Origin: a virus
IMG/VR virus record: IMGVR_UViG_3300034061_003276
Coordinates: 1-22,275 of that record
Length of the DNA stretch: 22,275 bases
Reading direction: 5' to 3' (one strand)
Shown: piece by piece, positions 7,132 to 15,190 of the stretch
Position numbering within the stretch: position 1 is the stretch's first letter
Layout of the letters: each line of letters starts with the position of its first letter
Translations under genes and position numbers: made by a program
The notes under the pieces: generated by a model
Seen by the model: only the letters and a program-made list of their open reading frames with translations
Told to the model about the DNA's origin: nothing
Database searches by the model: none

Positions 7132-8628
7132 TCAAAGCTCCGCATCAGCCTGCCAGTGGATCGAGTAAAATTGACCTGCCGTGACTGCGGTAGAGCCGGT
7201 AACCGCAAACGCGCTGTCGCCAATATTTGCAGTGGCTGCGGTCGGCGTAACGCCGGCAACAGTTGTCCAGTTTGCAGATGCTGCGTCGGGCGCGTAAGTA
7301 GTAATCGTCGGCGCCGATCGTTTAGAAGCAGCAAACGTCACCGCAGTGGAAAACGCTTGGTTAAGCACTTGGCCGGTAGCGTATGCAGCACCAAGGGCTG
7401 ACCCTACGTTTTGCGCTGGTGCGGTTGCGTACGGAAACGATTTCTCATAGTACCGCTGGCACATGCTTAGTTCTACGCCAAACGGGCGGTGCTCAAACGG
7501 CGTAGGTGTGTTGCCAACTTCCAGTTGCACGCCTGTAATTGCAAAGATGTTGCCGATGGTGTCCAGCACGTTGACTTGCGAAGAGGTAGCTAACGCCCAG
7601 CCAGACTGCCAACTGCCCGCTACGCCTTGCCGGGTCGTGCCGCAATAGAGCGTCCAGCCTACAGTCAATCCACTACCGTTGGTCCAGTCCCAAGTCCCGG
7701 CGGTAATCAAACCGCCTATGATTGTGATCTCTTTATACTCCCACGTGTTTGCAACAGAGATGTTGTATTCCGCCACGTAGTAACGGTCAGCACTGGGGTA
7801 GTCGTTGTTATAAAACGCCACGCAATGCGTGCCAACTTTAGCCGACCGAGCCCAAAACGAAAGCGTGAAAGTTTTGCCGATAAGATCGCGCGCAGAATAG
7901 CCTTCAATTTTTTGAAGCAACGTCCAAAGTTCTGACGCGGTGACAGTGGGGTCAGCGGTAGCCACAGTACAACGGAGGCTGTACGGAAGCGTCGGCTCGC
8001 TGGCCGGGCCATCGGAAGATTGCGTAACGGTCACAACCGCTGAAGTCACCGCAATACGCGAATATCGGTCAAGCGTGTAATTAGCGCCGAACCCGGTGTT
8101 AACCGTAAACGAAGTGCCGCGTTGCGCTACTTCCATCGCACCGTTGATGATCTTGTTGCGCAGGCCCGCGAGCTGACCGCCGTTGTACGACTCGCCGACG
8201 ATGGCGCCGCCCGTCACATCGCCGGTCAGGTTGCCGGTGACGTTGCCCGTCAGGTTGCCGGTAACGTCGCCGGTGATCGGACCGGTGATGGTGACGCCGC
8301 TGATTGTGCCGCCCGTGATGGTGACAGCGCTGGCGTTCTGCGTCGACATCGTACCTGGCGCGGTGATGTTGTCGACGGTGTACTGCGTGACGTTGCCTGC
8401 GTTAGCAAGTACAAACTTATACGCCGAACCAGCCGTCAAGAAGATGTCAGCGCGGCCTGCGGAGTCAAGAATGATTGGGTTAGTGTTGGGCGTTGAGCCC
8501 GCCGCCGTCGTGTAGGTTGTCAGCGGCGTGGTGGTCCCGGCGATGTAGGTGTACAGCTTGCCAGCCGTCAACGGATTGCCGTTGCCATCCAAAAATTGAA
8601 ACTTGAATACTGGTGCAATGGTAGCCAT
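7132..8628 (-). CDS. Tail fibre with carbohydrate-binding-like C-terminus (498 aa)
   Basis: The N-terminal domain (about 1-95) contains [20 protein letters not shown] and [16 protein letters not shown], a pattern common in virion-attachment domains of phage fibres. A low-complexity shaft follows (about 100-145) built from [12 protein letters not shown] units. From [14 protein letters not shown] (158-171) to [20 protein letters not shown] (366-385) and CQRYYEKS (390-397) the protein has the hallmarks of a jelly-roll receptor-binding module seen in many phage fibres. The last 100 residues form another Thr/Ala-rich beta region. It presumably binds a cell-surface glycan. GAGG precedes the ATG. 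No catalytic residues of a depolymerase are apparent. Confidence 0.85.
   Translation of the reverse strand: MATIAPVFKFQFLDGNGNPLTAGKLYTYIAGTTTPLTTYTTAAGSTPNTNPIILDSAGRADIFLTAGSAYKFVLANAGNVTQYTVDNITAPGTMSTQNASAVTITGGTISGVTITGPITGDVTGNLTGNVTGNLTGDVTGGAIVGESYNGGQLAGLRNKIINGAMEVAQRGTSFTVNTGFGANYTLDRYSRIAVTSAVVTVTQSSDGPASEPTLPYSLRCTVATADPTVTASELWTLLQKIEGYSARDLIGKTFTLSFWARSAKVGTHCVAFYNNDYPSADRYYVAEYNISVANTWEYKEITIIGGLITAGTWDWTNGSGLTVGWTLYCGTTRQGVAGSWQSGWALATSSQVNVLDTIGNIFAITGVQLEVGNTPTPFEHRPFGVELSMCQRYYEKSFPYATAPAQNVGSALGAAYATGQVLNQAFSTAVTFAASKRSAPTITTYAPDAASANWTTVAGVTPTAATANIGDSAFAVTGSTAVTAGQFYSIHWQADAEL
8209..8274 (-). repeat. 12-base-unit tandem repeat in fibre shaft (TGNV/TGNL)
   Basis: Residues 119-140 of the tail fibre are built from four-residue units [20 protein letters not shown]. 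The underlying 12-base units are near-identical on the DNA, so copy number could change by slippage and alter shaft length. Confidence 0.85.
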
Positions 8629-8635
8629 ACAAGCC

Positions 8636-9268
8636 TCAAAGATTGTTTGTCACGGTCAAGATGACCGAGGGGATGCCCGGAACCGGCGCCGAAGCTGCCG
8701 CAGCAAGTATTTGACAGCTTGTATTGTCGGTGGACCACATTATTTCAAAGTAGTCGCCAGCGTTAAATTCGTGAAGGTAATTCCACGCAGCCACAATTTC
8801 AGCGTTGTTACCTTGGATGCGGACTTGGGATGCCGAGTCGGGCACATTTACGCCGTTAACACGCAGCCAGATAAAAATAAACGCGGTGCCACCAGAGATT
8901 TTATCGAGCTGCGCTGAAAACTCAATGTTGAAGATGCCTGGCCGATCAACATAGATGCGCGACGTCGGCGTGCCAATGGTCACACCTCGACTAAAGCCAA
9001 CCGAGTTGAACGTCATGCCGTACGCGGTGTTGATCGATGCGGCGGTTTGCGTAGTGGTGTCGTAGAAATAGCCGTACCGCGTCGTTACAAGTTGAGGTGT
9101 CTGTGCCGCCGGGTCAACCTGCAAGTCTTCCAGCGTGAATTGATTCTGCCCCAGCCCCAAGAGCGTGAACGAGTTGTTGAAAAAGCGGTACCACTCGCGC
9201 TGCATAGTGTTGTCCGGCCCTTCGATAACCGGCACACGTTGCGCGGGGATGCGCGTGATATTAGGCAT
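8636..9268 (-). CDS. Jelly-roll-like tail protein in the tail-needle position (210 aa)
   Basis: The N-terminus (MPNITRIPAQRVPVIEGPDN, then REWYRFFNNSFTLLG) is a short conserved-looking virion-docking segment. After a linker, residues about 80-210 are beta-rich with a pattern like C1q/TNF-type trimeric knobs: YVDRPGIFNIEFSAQLDK, FIFIWLRVNGVNVPDS, NYLHEFNAGDYFEIMWSTD. The ATG overlaps the end of the gp10-like gene by eight bases; an upstream in-frame start would lie deep in that gene and is less likely. In P22 the gene after gp10 encodes the tail needle gp26; this protein occupies that position but lacks the long coiled coil. A knob or plug role is inference from synteny and fold impression. 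Confidence 0.7.
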   Translation of the reverse strand: MPNITRIPAQRVPVIEGPDNTMQREWYRFFNNSFTLLGLGQNQFTLEDLQVDPAAQTPQLVTTRYGYFYDTTTQTAASINTAYGMTFNSVGFSRGVTIGTPTSRIYVDRPGIFNIEFSAQLDKISGGTAFIFIWLRVNGVNVPDSASQVRIQGNNAEIVAAWNYLHEFNAGDYFEIMWSTDNTSCQILAAAASAPVPGIPSVILTVTNNL

Positions 9269-10739
9269 TGGTGCCGCTCGCCAGCAATTCGGCGCCCATA
9301 ATGGCGACGTTACCAAAGCCAGATCCGCTGACCTCATAAACGCGATCGCGCAGCTTGGTGGTCATGCCCAGCCGACGCCAAATAACGCGCTGGCCGGTCT
9401 GGCCTTCATAGCCCATCGACACGGTGTGGAGGTTAGACCACGTATGCCCGCCGTCGTCTGACCAGCGCAGACTGGCAAGCATTTCTGATGAAGCGCCAGT
9501 GGTGCTAACCACGGCCACCGAAGACGTGCCCGCTTCGCAATCAAGTTGCAAGGTGTGCTGGGCTGTGCGCTTTAGCGTGTTCTCGCCCGACGGCAGCGCC
9601 CGCCACGACCGCAGCCACACCTGACGGCGTGCGTTGGTGAACTCATTGTTGAAGTACGAGAAATCGTAGTAGCCAATCTCAGGCTCAGTGTCATGCCCTA
9701 CGTATACGCGCGTACCAAGCGCCGCTATGCAAGTTGGCGTGTGACGGTTTAGCTCGCCGGTAGTGCTAGAAATGTAGCCGCGCTGGTGCCACATGTTAGT
9801 GGCCGCATCGTAGACCCACGTGACGTTGGCAGTGGGGAACGTCAGCACGTAAAACATGTGCCCGTCTTGCTGGTAAGTGTAAGCGATAGCGTCCGAGATC
9901 GTCGAGTACGTCTGGATAGCGTACTCGATGGCGTGCGTCGAGATGCGTTGCGGCTGGTAGCCACGGGCGCGGTAGACCATACCAAAGCCACGCGCGTCAG
10001 CCGACAGCCAGAAGACGCTGTTGTCCATCTTGGCGACCGAGTACGGCGCAGCGCAGCCTGTCTCAAGAAACGCGCCTTGGATGGGGGCAAGCGGGTAGTC
10101 TGGCTGGCCAGCGTCGTACCAGACCTCGGTCGAGTTGTTGCCGAAGATCCAGATTTCTTTGTGATCGACGATCAGTGACACCACGTTGTCTGGCGAGGCT
10201 TCAGCGCTTGCAAACGACAGCGGGTCGACGCTGGTACCATCAAACAGTTCCGTTACCCACACGCGCTGGCTGTTTGGCTCATTGAACACAAAATAGCCGT
10301 TGATGTAGCCTACGGTGACAGCGCCTGGAAAGTCGGGGTCGCCGATCTTTGCAAACGCCGTCGTGTTGATGTTGTAGATGTAGCCGTCTGGGTTGGTGGC
10401 GATGAAGATCTGTATGCCGTTGTCCACCATGCTGACAGGCCCGGTGCCAGAGATGCTGGAGCTGATAGTAGTGGGCGTGACGATACTTGTGCCAATGCCT
10501 GTTAGCGATATGAACCGCGTGCCGACAACCGCGTACAGCACGCCCTTCACAACCCACATGCCGCGAACGCTGCCGGTGCCGCCTAACGGAAAAATGCCTG
10601 AGATTCCCGGCACCCGCTGAAAGTACGCCGCCGTCTTGCCGCCATCCGGAGTCGACTCCGGGTACATGTTGACGAGCCGGTTGTCCGCAGCGTTGATGCT
10701 GCGGGCAACATAAGCGGCGCCGAGGATGGGCGATTTCAT
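9261..10739 (-). CDS. P22 gp10-like head-closure / packaged DNA stabilisation protein (492 aa)
   Basis: The product opens MKSPILGAAYVARSINAADN and continues with RLVNMYPESTPDGGKTAAYF and RVPGISGIFPLGG. I recognise these motifs from the gp10 family of P22-like phages, where the protein forms the tail hub below gp4 and plugs the packaged head. The remainder is beta-rich with repeated segments such as GVLYAVVGTRFISLTG and GYINGYFVFNEPNSQRVWVT, in keeping with the family's beta-propeller character. Length is close to the P22 protein (about 470). The start overlaps the gp4-like stop as TAATG. Order gp4-gp10 is the same as in P22, which strengthens the call. Confidence 0.88.
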   Translation of the reverse strand: MKSPILGAAYVARSINAADNRLVNMYPESTPDGGKTAAYFQRVPGISGIFPLGGTGSVRGMWVVKGVLYAVVGTRFISLTGIGTSIVTPTTISSSISGTGPVSMVDNGIQIFIATNPDGYIYNINTTAFAKIGDPDFPGAVTVGYINGYFVFNEPNSQRVWVTELFDGTSVDPLSFASAEASPDNVVSLIVDHKEIWIFGNNSTEVWYDAGQPDYPLAPIQGAFLETGCAAPYSVAKMDNSVFWLSADARGFGMVYRARGYQPQRISTHAIEYAIQTYSTISDAIAYTYQQDGHMFYVLTFPTANVTWVYDAATNMWHQRGYISSTTGELNRHTPTCIAALGTRVYVGHDTEPEIGYYDFSYFNNEFTNARRQVWLRSWRALPSGENTLKRTAQHTLQLDCEAGTSSVAVVSTTGASSEMLASLRWSDDGGHTWSNLHTVSMGYEGQTGQRVIWRRLGMTTKLRDRVYEVSGSGFGNVAIMGAELLASGTNA

Positions 10740-11476
10740 TAGAAATTGCCGGCGTAGATGTTGTAGCGCTGACGATTCCCAACGATGCTGTACGGGATTG
10801 ACATCAGATCGTCAGGATTGTTGATGCGCTTCAGGTTGCGCTTGGACGTCATCGCAATCCGCTGCACTTGCCGCGACGGCTCGACGCCGTACTCGGGCGC
10901 AATCTCGCACGCCAGGTTGTAGCGAAAGCAGCGGAAGTAGCCTGGCGGAAACAGAATCGGGGTGCTGAGCGCGGCAGGTTGCGTCAGCTCTTGCACTGAC
11001 ACAATGTGAAACTCCAGCACCCGCGTGGGCACTGGGTAGATGTACATATCGACGTTGGGAAACGTCATGTTGGTCCACATGACCTGCGGATAGGTGCTGC
11101 TCACCGTCTTCAACGCAATCCCGTTGTACTGCTGCTGGTTAATGAGTTTCAAGCCGTACGAGACGCCGGTGGTCGGGTCTTTGAAGTAGGTCGAGTCGTC
11201 AATCATAATTGGGCGGTTGCCCACAAAGTCGCCTGTTGGCCCGAGCGTGCGGCTGATCGCCGTGGCGGGCCAGCTAAAGACCTGATCCTGCGTCGAGAAC
11301 ACCGCGAGCCGTTCGGTGTTCCATGACTCGATCATCTCGTTCATGGCAATCAGCGCGTCTTCTGACATGGCTGCCGAAGGTGTTTCGGCCTCCGCCAGCA
11401 CGCCCAGCAGCCGCAACGCACCGTTGATCAAGTCGCCTGCTGTAGCCTCGTTACCGCTAAGCGTGAGTACAGTCAT
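10739..11476 (-). CDS. P22 gp4-like tail accessory / head completion factor (245 aa)
   Basis: The N-terminal helical part (DLINGALRLLGVLAEAETPS, then EDALIAMNEMIESWNTERL) matches the usual opening of the gp4 tail-accessory family, which binds the portal ring from below and closes the head after packaging. A middle beta segment follows (PVPTRVLEFHIVSVQEL), then PPGYFRCFRYNLACEIAPEY, a helix typical of this family, and a basic C-terminus. P22 gp4 is 166 residues; the longer versions seen in many environmental podoviruses are about this size. It is directly followed by the gp10-like gene with a TAATG junction, as expected for two proteins assembled in sequence. Confidence 0.88.
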   Translation of the reverse strand: MTVLTLSGNEATAGDLINGALRLLGVLAEAETPSAAMSEDALIAMNEMIESWNTERLAVFSTQDQVFSWPATAISRTLGPTGDFVGNRPIMIDDSTYFKDPTTGVSYGLKLINQQQYNGIALKTVSSTYPQVMWTNMTFPNVDMYIYPVPTRVLEFHIVSVQELTQPAALSTPILFPPGYFRCFRYNLACEIAPEYGVEPSRQVQRIAMTSKRNLKRINNPDDLMSIPYSIVGNRQRYNIYAGNF

Positions 11477-11477
11477 G

Positions 11478-12776
11478 TTAGTACGTTACCTCAGTGGTTT
11501 CTAGTTTGCACACCCACCGAATAGTGGTTCCAGCTTGGCCCGTTACGGTAACTGCAAGGCCGCCATTCGTTGTGTCGGCAGTCAATGCAATATCCCAAGT
11601 TGACGCGCCCGCGTCACCTTGCTGCGAAGCAACAAGCGACCCGACTACTGTAGTTGATGCAGCGTTAGCGCCTCGCTTGATCGTTGCGGACATGATCCAA
11701 GACTTTGTGTCGCCAGCGCCGGTGACGTTTGCAATTGCATATCCAAAAACATAGTACGCACTATTGTTTGGCAGGATGAGCTGGTTGGTCGTGCTTGCGG
11801 CGGATGTATTGCTGCGGATAACAGTTGGCGTTGCGTCAGTTGTCTCGGCACCAAGCACCAGCAAACCGGCTTGCGAAAGACCGCCTGGAACCGGCAGAAT
11901 AGGGCCGTTACAGGCTGGAAAGGCATGGTAGCCAATTACGCCTCGGGTTGACCCGTAAGCGCCGCCTGAAACCGTTGAAAACGCGCTGTTTGCAATATGC
12001 TCTCGGCCGCCCCCAATTGCAGAATAGTCGCCGCTGGCCACATTTAACCGACCGCCCGCAACAACGCTGGAAAGGTTGTTTGCTTGGTTATCTATGCCGC
12101 CGCCAACAAACGAACTGTTGCCTGTGGCAAAGTTTCCTTGCCCACCTGCAACAACACTGTATGAAGCGGAAGCCTTGTTGTCATACCCGCCAGCAAGAAA
12201 GGAGTAGTCGCCGCTTGCAACATTTGCAGCGTTGAGCCTAAACCTAACTAAGTCAACCGCGTACGTCCCGCGCTTGTTGCCGCCAGCGGTTGTGCCGGTC
12301 GGCACTTGCGCAAGCAGCGCACCATTGCCTTTAGGCACCAGCGCCAAGTCTGAGTTTGCAGTTGGCGCTACAGGCGCCATCGACACTACGTTGACCGTAG
12401 CGTTGGGCGATGAGGACGACAACGCAAACGTGACGTAAGGGCTGACCGACGGCGCAGGGGGCGTTGGGTCGTTCAGCGTGGCGACCAGCGTGCGGGTGTC
12501 GTAGTTGTCTGCCGTGATGACAACGCTGTACACACCGTTGGCCGCAAAGAACAGAAACTTGCCGTCAGCGCCCGTGACAATCGGATTGGCCTGCGGGCTA
12601 AGAAGGTCTTGGTTAACGATGTAAGGCGTGCCGTTGCTTGCCAGAACCGTCGTTGAGAGCAGAGCCTGATCGCCATACAGCGTAGCAAGCGTGCCGTCGT
12701 AGTTGTAGACGAATACCTGCGCACCCGCAATCGGGCGGTTGCCGGAATCCGTTACGACGTCATAGTAACTCTGCAT
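11478..12776 (-). CDS. Fibre with YadA-like head repeats (432 aa)
   Basis: The first 100 residues (YDVVTDSGNRPIAGAQVFVY, then GADGKFLFFAANGVYSVVIT) form an Ig/carboxypeptidase-regulatory-like domain that probably joins the virion. Residues about 186-276 carry six to seven YadA-like head units of about 14 residues (SGDYSFLAGGYDNKAS, SYSVVAGGQGNFAT, SSFVGGGIDNQAN, SSVVAGGRLNVAS, and so on). These are the left-handed beta-roll repeats of trimeric adhesins, so the protein should be a trimeric fibre. Residues 300-432 form a beta-rich C-terminal knob. GGGAGG stands six bases before the ATG, and the gene overlaps the 60-aa gene by 17 bases. Receptor and exact position on the particle are unknown. 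Confidence 0.82.
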   Translation of the reverse strand: MQSYYDVVTDSGNRPIAGAQVFVYNYDGTLATLYGDQALLSTTVLASNGTPYIVNQDLLSPQANPIVTGADGKFLFFAANGVYSVVITADNYDTRTLVATLNDPTPPAPSVSPYVTFALSSSSPNATVNVVSMAPVAPTANSDLALVPKGNGALLAQVPTGTTAGGNKRGTYAVDLVRFRLNAANVASGDYSFLAGGYDNKASASYSVVAGGQGNFATGNSSFVGGGIDNQANNLSSVVAGGRLNVASGDYSAIGGGREHIANSAFSTVSGGAYGSTRGVIGYHAFPACNGPILPVPGGLSQAGLLVLGAETTDATPTVIRSNTSAASTTNQLILPNNSAYYVFGYAIANVTGAGDTKSWIMSATIKRGANAASTTVVGSLVASQQGDAGASTWDIALTADTTNGGLAVTVTGQAGTTIRWVCKLETTEVTY

Positions 12777-12942
12777 CCTTGGCCTCCCGGCGACGACGCG
12801 GGCGCAGTTCGTTCACTGGCTCGGGCTGTGACTCACCGGGAGTATAGCGCGACCAGCCGTTTTGTTCATCATACTCCGCTTCCAGGTCAGAGATGGCAAC
12901 CTTCTCGCCGTGGCGCGGGTGACGCAGATAGATGATGGGCAT
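12760..12942 (-). CDS. Small phage protein (60 aa)
   Basis: The product begins MPIIYLRHPRHGEKVAISDL and has an acidic middle (EAEYDEQNGWSRYTPGE) and a basic C-terminus (ELRPRRRREAKD). The MPIIYLRHPRHG opening looks like that of short proteins found in fibre or capsid regions of other phages. The ATG begins only six bases after the stem of an intrinsic-terminator-like hairpin and has no Shine-Dalgarno of its own. A start farther upstream would run through the hairpin and the 3' end of the 141-aa gene and is less likely. Function unknown; the C-terminal basic run could bind nucleic acid or a partner. Confidence 0.7.
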   Translation of the reverse strand: MPIIYLRHPRHGEKVAISDLEAEYDEQNGWSRYTPGESQPEPVNELRPRRRREAKDAELL

Positions 12943-12966
12943 AAAAGTCGGGGGCCGAAGCCCCCG
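12942..12966 (-). terminator. Intrinsic terminator with UUCG loop
   Basis: On the minus strand the stem CGGGGGC / GCCCCCG encloses a UUCG tetraloop closed by C-G, followed by ACTTTT. It lies just after the stop of the 141-aa gene. The U-tract is short and runs straight into the next ATG, so termination may be partial. Confidence 0.75.
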
Positions 12967-12971
12967 CCAGG

Positions 12972-13397
12972 TTAGTTGCCGGCCATCACAACCCAATTCG
13001 TGCCGTCTTCGCAAACCAAGATCGCCCATGCACCAGCAGTTGCCGCCAGAATGGCGGTAGCAGCCGTATTAGACGTACGCGGTTTGACGTTCGACGACGC
13101 CGAGATCAGGGTGTAAGTGCCCGACAGATTTTTGACAAACAGAACACGGCCAATCTGATCAGTGCCTGACGGCAGCGTCACAGTAACATTTGCCGCAGAG
13201 CCGTTGGCAATGACAAAGTTTTCAGTTTCACCTAACGTGAAGCTAGCAGTCTTAGTCACAGGCGCGTTCAGATCCAGTTGCGTGCCGCTCAGTTTGCCGG
13301 TCACCGCCACGCTTGCGCCGGTAATGGCTCCGGTCACCGCCACGCTTTCAAACTCGGGGTCGCTGTACGCGACACCGACAGCCTTGGTATTAGGCAT
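12972..13397 (-). CDS. Small beta-rich capsid-associated protein (141 aa), possible decoration or fibre knob
   Basis: The start MPNTKAVGVAYSDPEFESVA is followed by repeated short Val/Thr/Ala units (VTGAITGASVAVTGKLSGTQ) and a beta-rich C-terminal domain (VIANGSAANVTVTLPSG, IGRVLFVKNLSGTYTLIS, AWAILVCEDGTNWVVMAG). This layout, N-terminal attachment segment plus short spacer plus small knob, suits a head fibre or decoration protein, and the gene lies just downstream of the coat gene. The chosen ATG has AAAGGA six to seven bases upstream; an in-frame ATG five codons earlier lacks a better site. Flanked by terminators on both sides, it may be expressed at its own level. Function is inferred. Confidence 0.75.
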   Translation of the reverse strand: MPNTKAVGVAYSDPEFESVAVTGAITGASVAVTGKLSGTQLDLNAPVTKTASFTLGETENFVIANGSAANVTVTLPSGTDQIGRVLFVKNLSGTYTLISASSNVKPRTSNTAATAILAATAGAWAILVCEDGTNWVVMAGN

Positions 13398-13410
13398 GAT
13401 CGATCCTTTC

Positions 13411-13436
13411 AAAAATGCGCGGCCCGAAGGCCGCGC
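13411..13436 (-). terminator. Intrinsic terminator with UUCG loop
   Basis: Minus-strand stem GCGCGGCC / GGCCGCGC with a UUCG loop closed by C-G, followed by ATTTTT. A textbook factor-independent terminator between the 135-aa and 141-aa genes. An 11-codon ORF ends six bases before the stem. Confidence 0.85.
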
Positions 13437-13442
13437 GATGCG

Positions 13443-13478
13443 TCAGGCCACGCCAACAGGTTTGTTGTTCGCTGCCAT
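13443..13478 (-). CDS. 11-codon ORF (leader peptide or relic)
   Basis: Reads MAANNKPVGVA then TGA. AAAGAAG lies upstream as a weak ribosome site, and the ORF starts 12 bases after the stop of the 135-aa gene. NNKPVGVA closely resembles NTKAVGVA at the start of the next gene (141 aa), where the frame continues as YSDPEF. It could be a truncated duplicate of that gene's 5' end or a short translated leader just ahead of the terminator. Translation is not proven. Confidence 0.4.
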   Translation of the reverse strand: MAANNKPVGVA

Positions 13479-13490
13479 GTGCTTGCTTCT

Positions 13491-13898
13491 TTACGCGATC
13501 TTGTAGACCGTGTACGCACCCTCGGCCGTTTTGAGGAACCGGAACGCGGCGCTGGAGGTAATCGCCACCGCCACAAACGCATTCCCGCCGTCGGTCAGAC
13601 CCGTTGCCGTTGCAAGCGTGACAGTACCGGACGACGTTCCGGTGTTCACGATGAACAGATCAAACGTGCTGCCGATCGTTGCATTCGGCAGCGCCGCGTC
13701 GATCAGCGCAGCGGTCGGCAGCGTGTAGGTCGCAGCCGAGGTTGAGGGGTTCGCTACCAGCATACCGCCCAAGATCTGAGCAGCAGACAGGGTTGCGGTC
13801 GCAGTAGCGGTTTGCGGCGCGTCCGCATAACCCATCGTGGTTTCAGCGCGGTTTCCCGCGCCAAGCTGATAACCACCAGCACCATTAGGAAGAGCCAT
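13491..13898 (-). CDS. Small beta-rich capsid-associated protein (135 aa)
   Basis: The product starts MALPNGAGGYQLGAGNRAE and is rich in Ala, Thr and Val. Segments such as NPSTSAATYTLPTAALIDAA, GSTFDLFIVNTGTSSGTVTL and VAVAITSSAAFRFLKTAEGA suggest a compact beta domain. The gene follows the coat gene after an intrinsic terminator and has GAAAGGA, the same ribosome-site sequence as the 141-aa gene, with seven or so bases to the ATG. Position next to the coat protein and high beta propensity point to a decoration or head-surface protein. No transmembrane segment or catalytic motif is seen. It may be distantly related to the 141-aa protein in its C-terminal layout; this is a visual impression. 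Confidence 0.75.
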   Translation of the reverse strand: MALPNGAGGYQLGAGNRAETTMGYADAPQTATATATLSAAQILGGMLVANPSTSAATYTLPTAALIDAALPNATIGSTFDLFIVNTGTSSGTVTLATATGLTDGGNAFVAVAITSSAAFRFLKTAEGAYTVYKIA

Positions 13899-13917
13899 GA
13901 TTGTATCCTTTCAAATT

Positions 13918-13955
13918 AAATAGAAACGAGGCTAGTAGATCCCTACTAGCCTCGT
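13918..13955 (-). terminator. Strong intrinsic terminator after the coat gene
   Basis: A perfect 13-bp stem (ACGAGGCTAGTAG / CTACTAGCCTCGT) with a four-base loop is followed on the minus strand by TTCTATTT. It starts eight bases after the coat stop codon and closes the scaffold-coat unit. Confidence 0.88.
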
Positions 13956-13963
13956 ATTAGACG

Positions 13964-15166
13964 TTAGCCCCAGAGGCGTACGCCCATTTGCGGACGGATG
14001 ACCGAGAAGCCGTAGAGCACGTCAATACGGCAGGGCAGACGGTCATTGTTGATGTCGTATTGACGAACAATACGCATCGAGATGCCGTTATGCACCTGGC
14101 GCGAGGCCATGTCTACGCCTTGCGGCATCAGCAGGTCAGCGGTCGCAAACGTGATCGCATCTTTGTGATAGACCAGGTTTTGCGGGTACTGAGTGCTGGC
14201 GCTACCCAAGAAGGTCACCACAGCGCTGGCTTGCGGGAACGCATCGATCGTCGCAAGCGCATGGCCGGAGGTGTACATCGCGGGGCTGACGCTGACGGTG
14301 TACGCGCCGCCGGTGGCGGTTGCGTCCGCAGTGGCCACGAACTGTTGCAGGCTGCCGGTCGACTCACGAGTCTGCGGGTTGACCGCAAAGACGTTGGCAA
14401 CGGTGAACACGTCACCTTGCTTGATCGTCTGCGTGCCAGTGCCCGTGATCAGGATCGTGGTTGAGCCTTGAGCCGTCACAGCGCTGGTCACCGTGTGCGA
14501 ACCCGTGCGGGTGCCGGTGGTGTGCTGCTTGATTGACTGCGACATGCTGACTTCTTCAAAGCCCAGCACACCCTCGCCCATCAGGCCATTCTTGAACTGA
14601 CGGCTGATGGTGTTGGTGGGGTTGAACAGACCCTTCATGCCTTCGACGAGGCCAGCGTTTGCAGCCGGGTTGACGGTGGCATAGCGGGGAGCCATGACCG
14701 CAGCGGCTTCGTTCAGCTTCTGTTGGCCTTGCAGCAGCACCAAGCTGGTTCCGGGCGTGGTGCCTGGGGTGCCAACCGACTGGTAGATGCTCTTGAAGCT
14801 GTTGGCAACGTCAGCGTCGATGCTAGAGGCAAGCTGACTAATACGAGGCTTCAGCACACGCTCTGCGAAGTCATCGAGCTGCATGGTCAGCTCAGCGGTC
14901 GTGAAGTTCACGCCGATGTGCTTTTGGCTCGAAACAGTCAGAGTGGTGAACTGCTCGTTGTCGTCTTGAACTTGCAGCGCAGCACCATCGGTCACCAGTG
15001 CGCGGTCCGGCAGACGGATACGAAGCGTGGAGCCGATTTTTGCGCCTTGGACAGCAAAGCTGTCATCGTACTGACGGTTGACCGTCCGGGTGATCACCAG
15101 GTTGTTCTCAAGGATTTCGAGAGCCTTCCGGGTGATCATGTCAATCGTAAGGATTGAGTTAGCCAT
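13964..15166 (-). CDS. Major capsid (coat) protein, P22 gp5-like (400 aa)
   Basis: The opening (MANSILTIDMITRKALEILE, then ENNLVITRTVNRQYDDSF) and the following LRIRLPDRALVTDG and HIGVNFTTAELTMQLDDFAE are characteristic of the P22 coat family, an HK97-fold protein that forms the icosahedral shell. Residues about 220-315 (VTSAVTAQGSTTILITG, GDVFTVANVFAVNPQTRE, QQFVATADATATGGAYTVSV) match the insertion domain carried by this family. The C-terminus (RIDVLYGFSVIRPQMGVRLWG) is also typical. P22 gp5 is 430 residues. AGGAG lies 11 bases before the ATG, and the scaffold gene ends 24 bases upstream, consistent with co-expression. A strong terminator follows. Confidence 0.93.
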   Translation of the reverse strand: MANSILTIDMITRKALEILENNLVITRTVNRQYDDSFAVQGAKIGSTLRIRLPDRALVTDGAALQVQDDNEQFTTLTVSSQKHIGVNFTTAELTMQLDDFAERVLKPRISQLASSIDADVANSFKSIYQSVGTPGTTPGTSLVLLQGQQKLNEAAAVMAPRYATVNPAANAGLVEGMKGLFNPTNTISRQFKNGLMGEGVLGFEEVSMSQSIKQHTTGTRTGSHTVTSAVTAQGSTTILITGTGTQTIKQGDVFTVANVFAVNPQTRESTGSLQQFVATADATATGGAYTVSVSPAMYTSGHALATIDAFPQASAVVTFLGSASTQYPQNLVYHKDAITFATADLLMPQGVDMASRQVHNGISMRIVRQYDINNDRLPCRIDVLYGFSVIRPQMGVRLWG

Positions 15167-15190
15167 GATCTATAAAACTCCTAATTTGAA

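Noticed and set aside
8122-8515. Two plus-strand frames opposite the fibre shaft
   Set aside because: Their periodic composition comes from the 12-base repeats of the fibre on the other strand.
9269-9337. Longer start for the 210-aa tail protein
   Set aside because: It would overlap the gp10-like gene by 77 bases, and the extra residues look like frame-shifted gp10 sequence.
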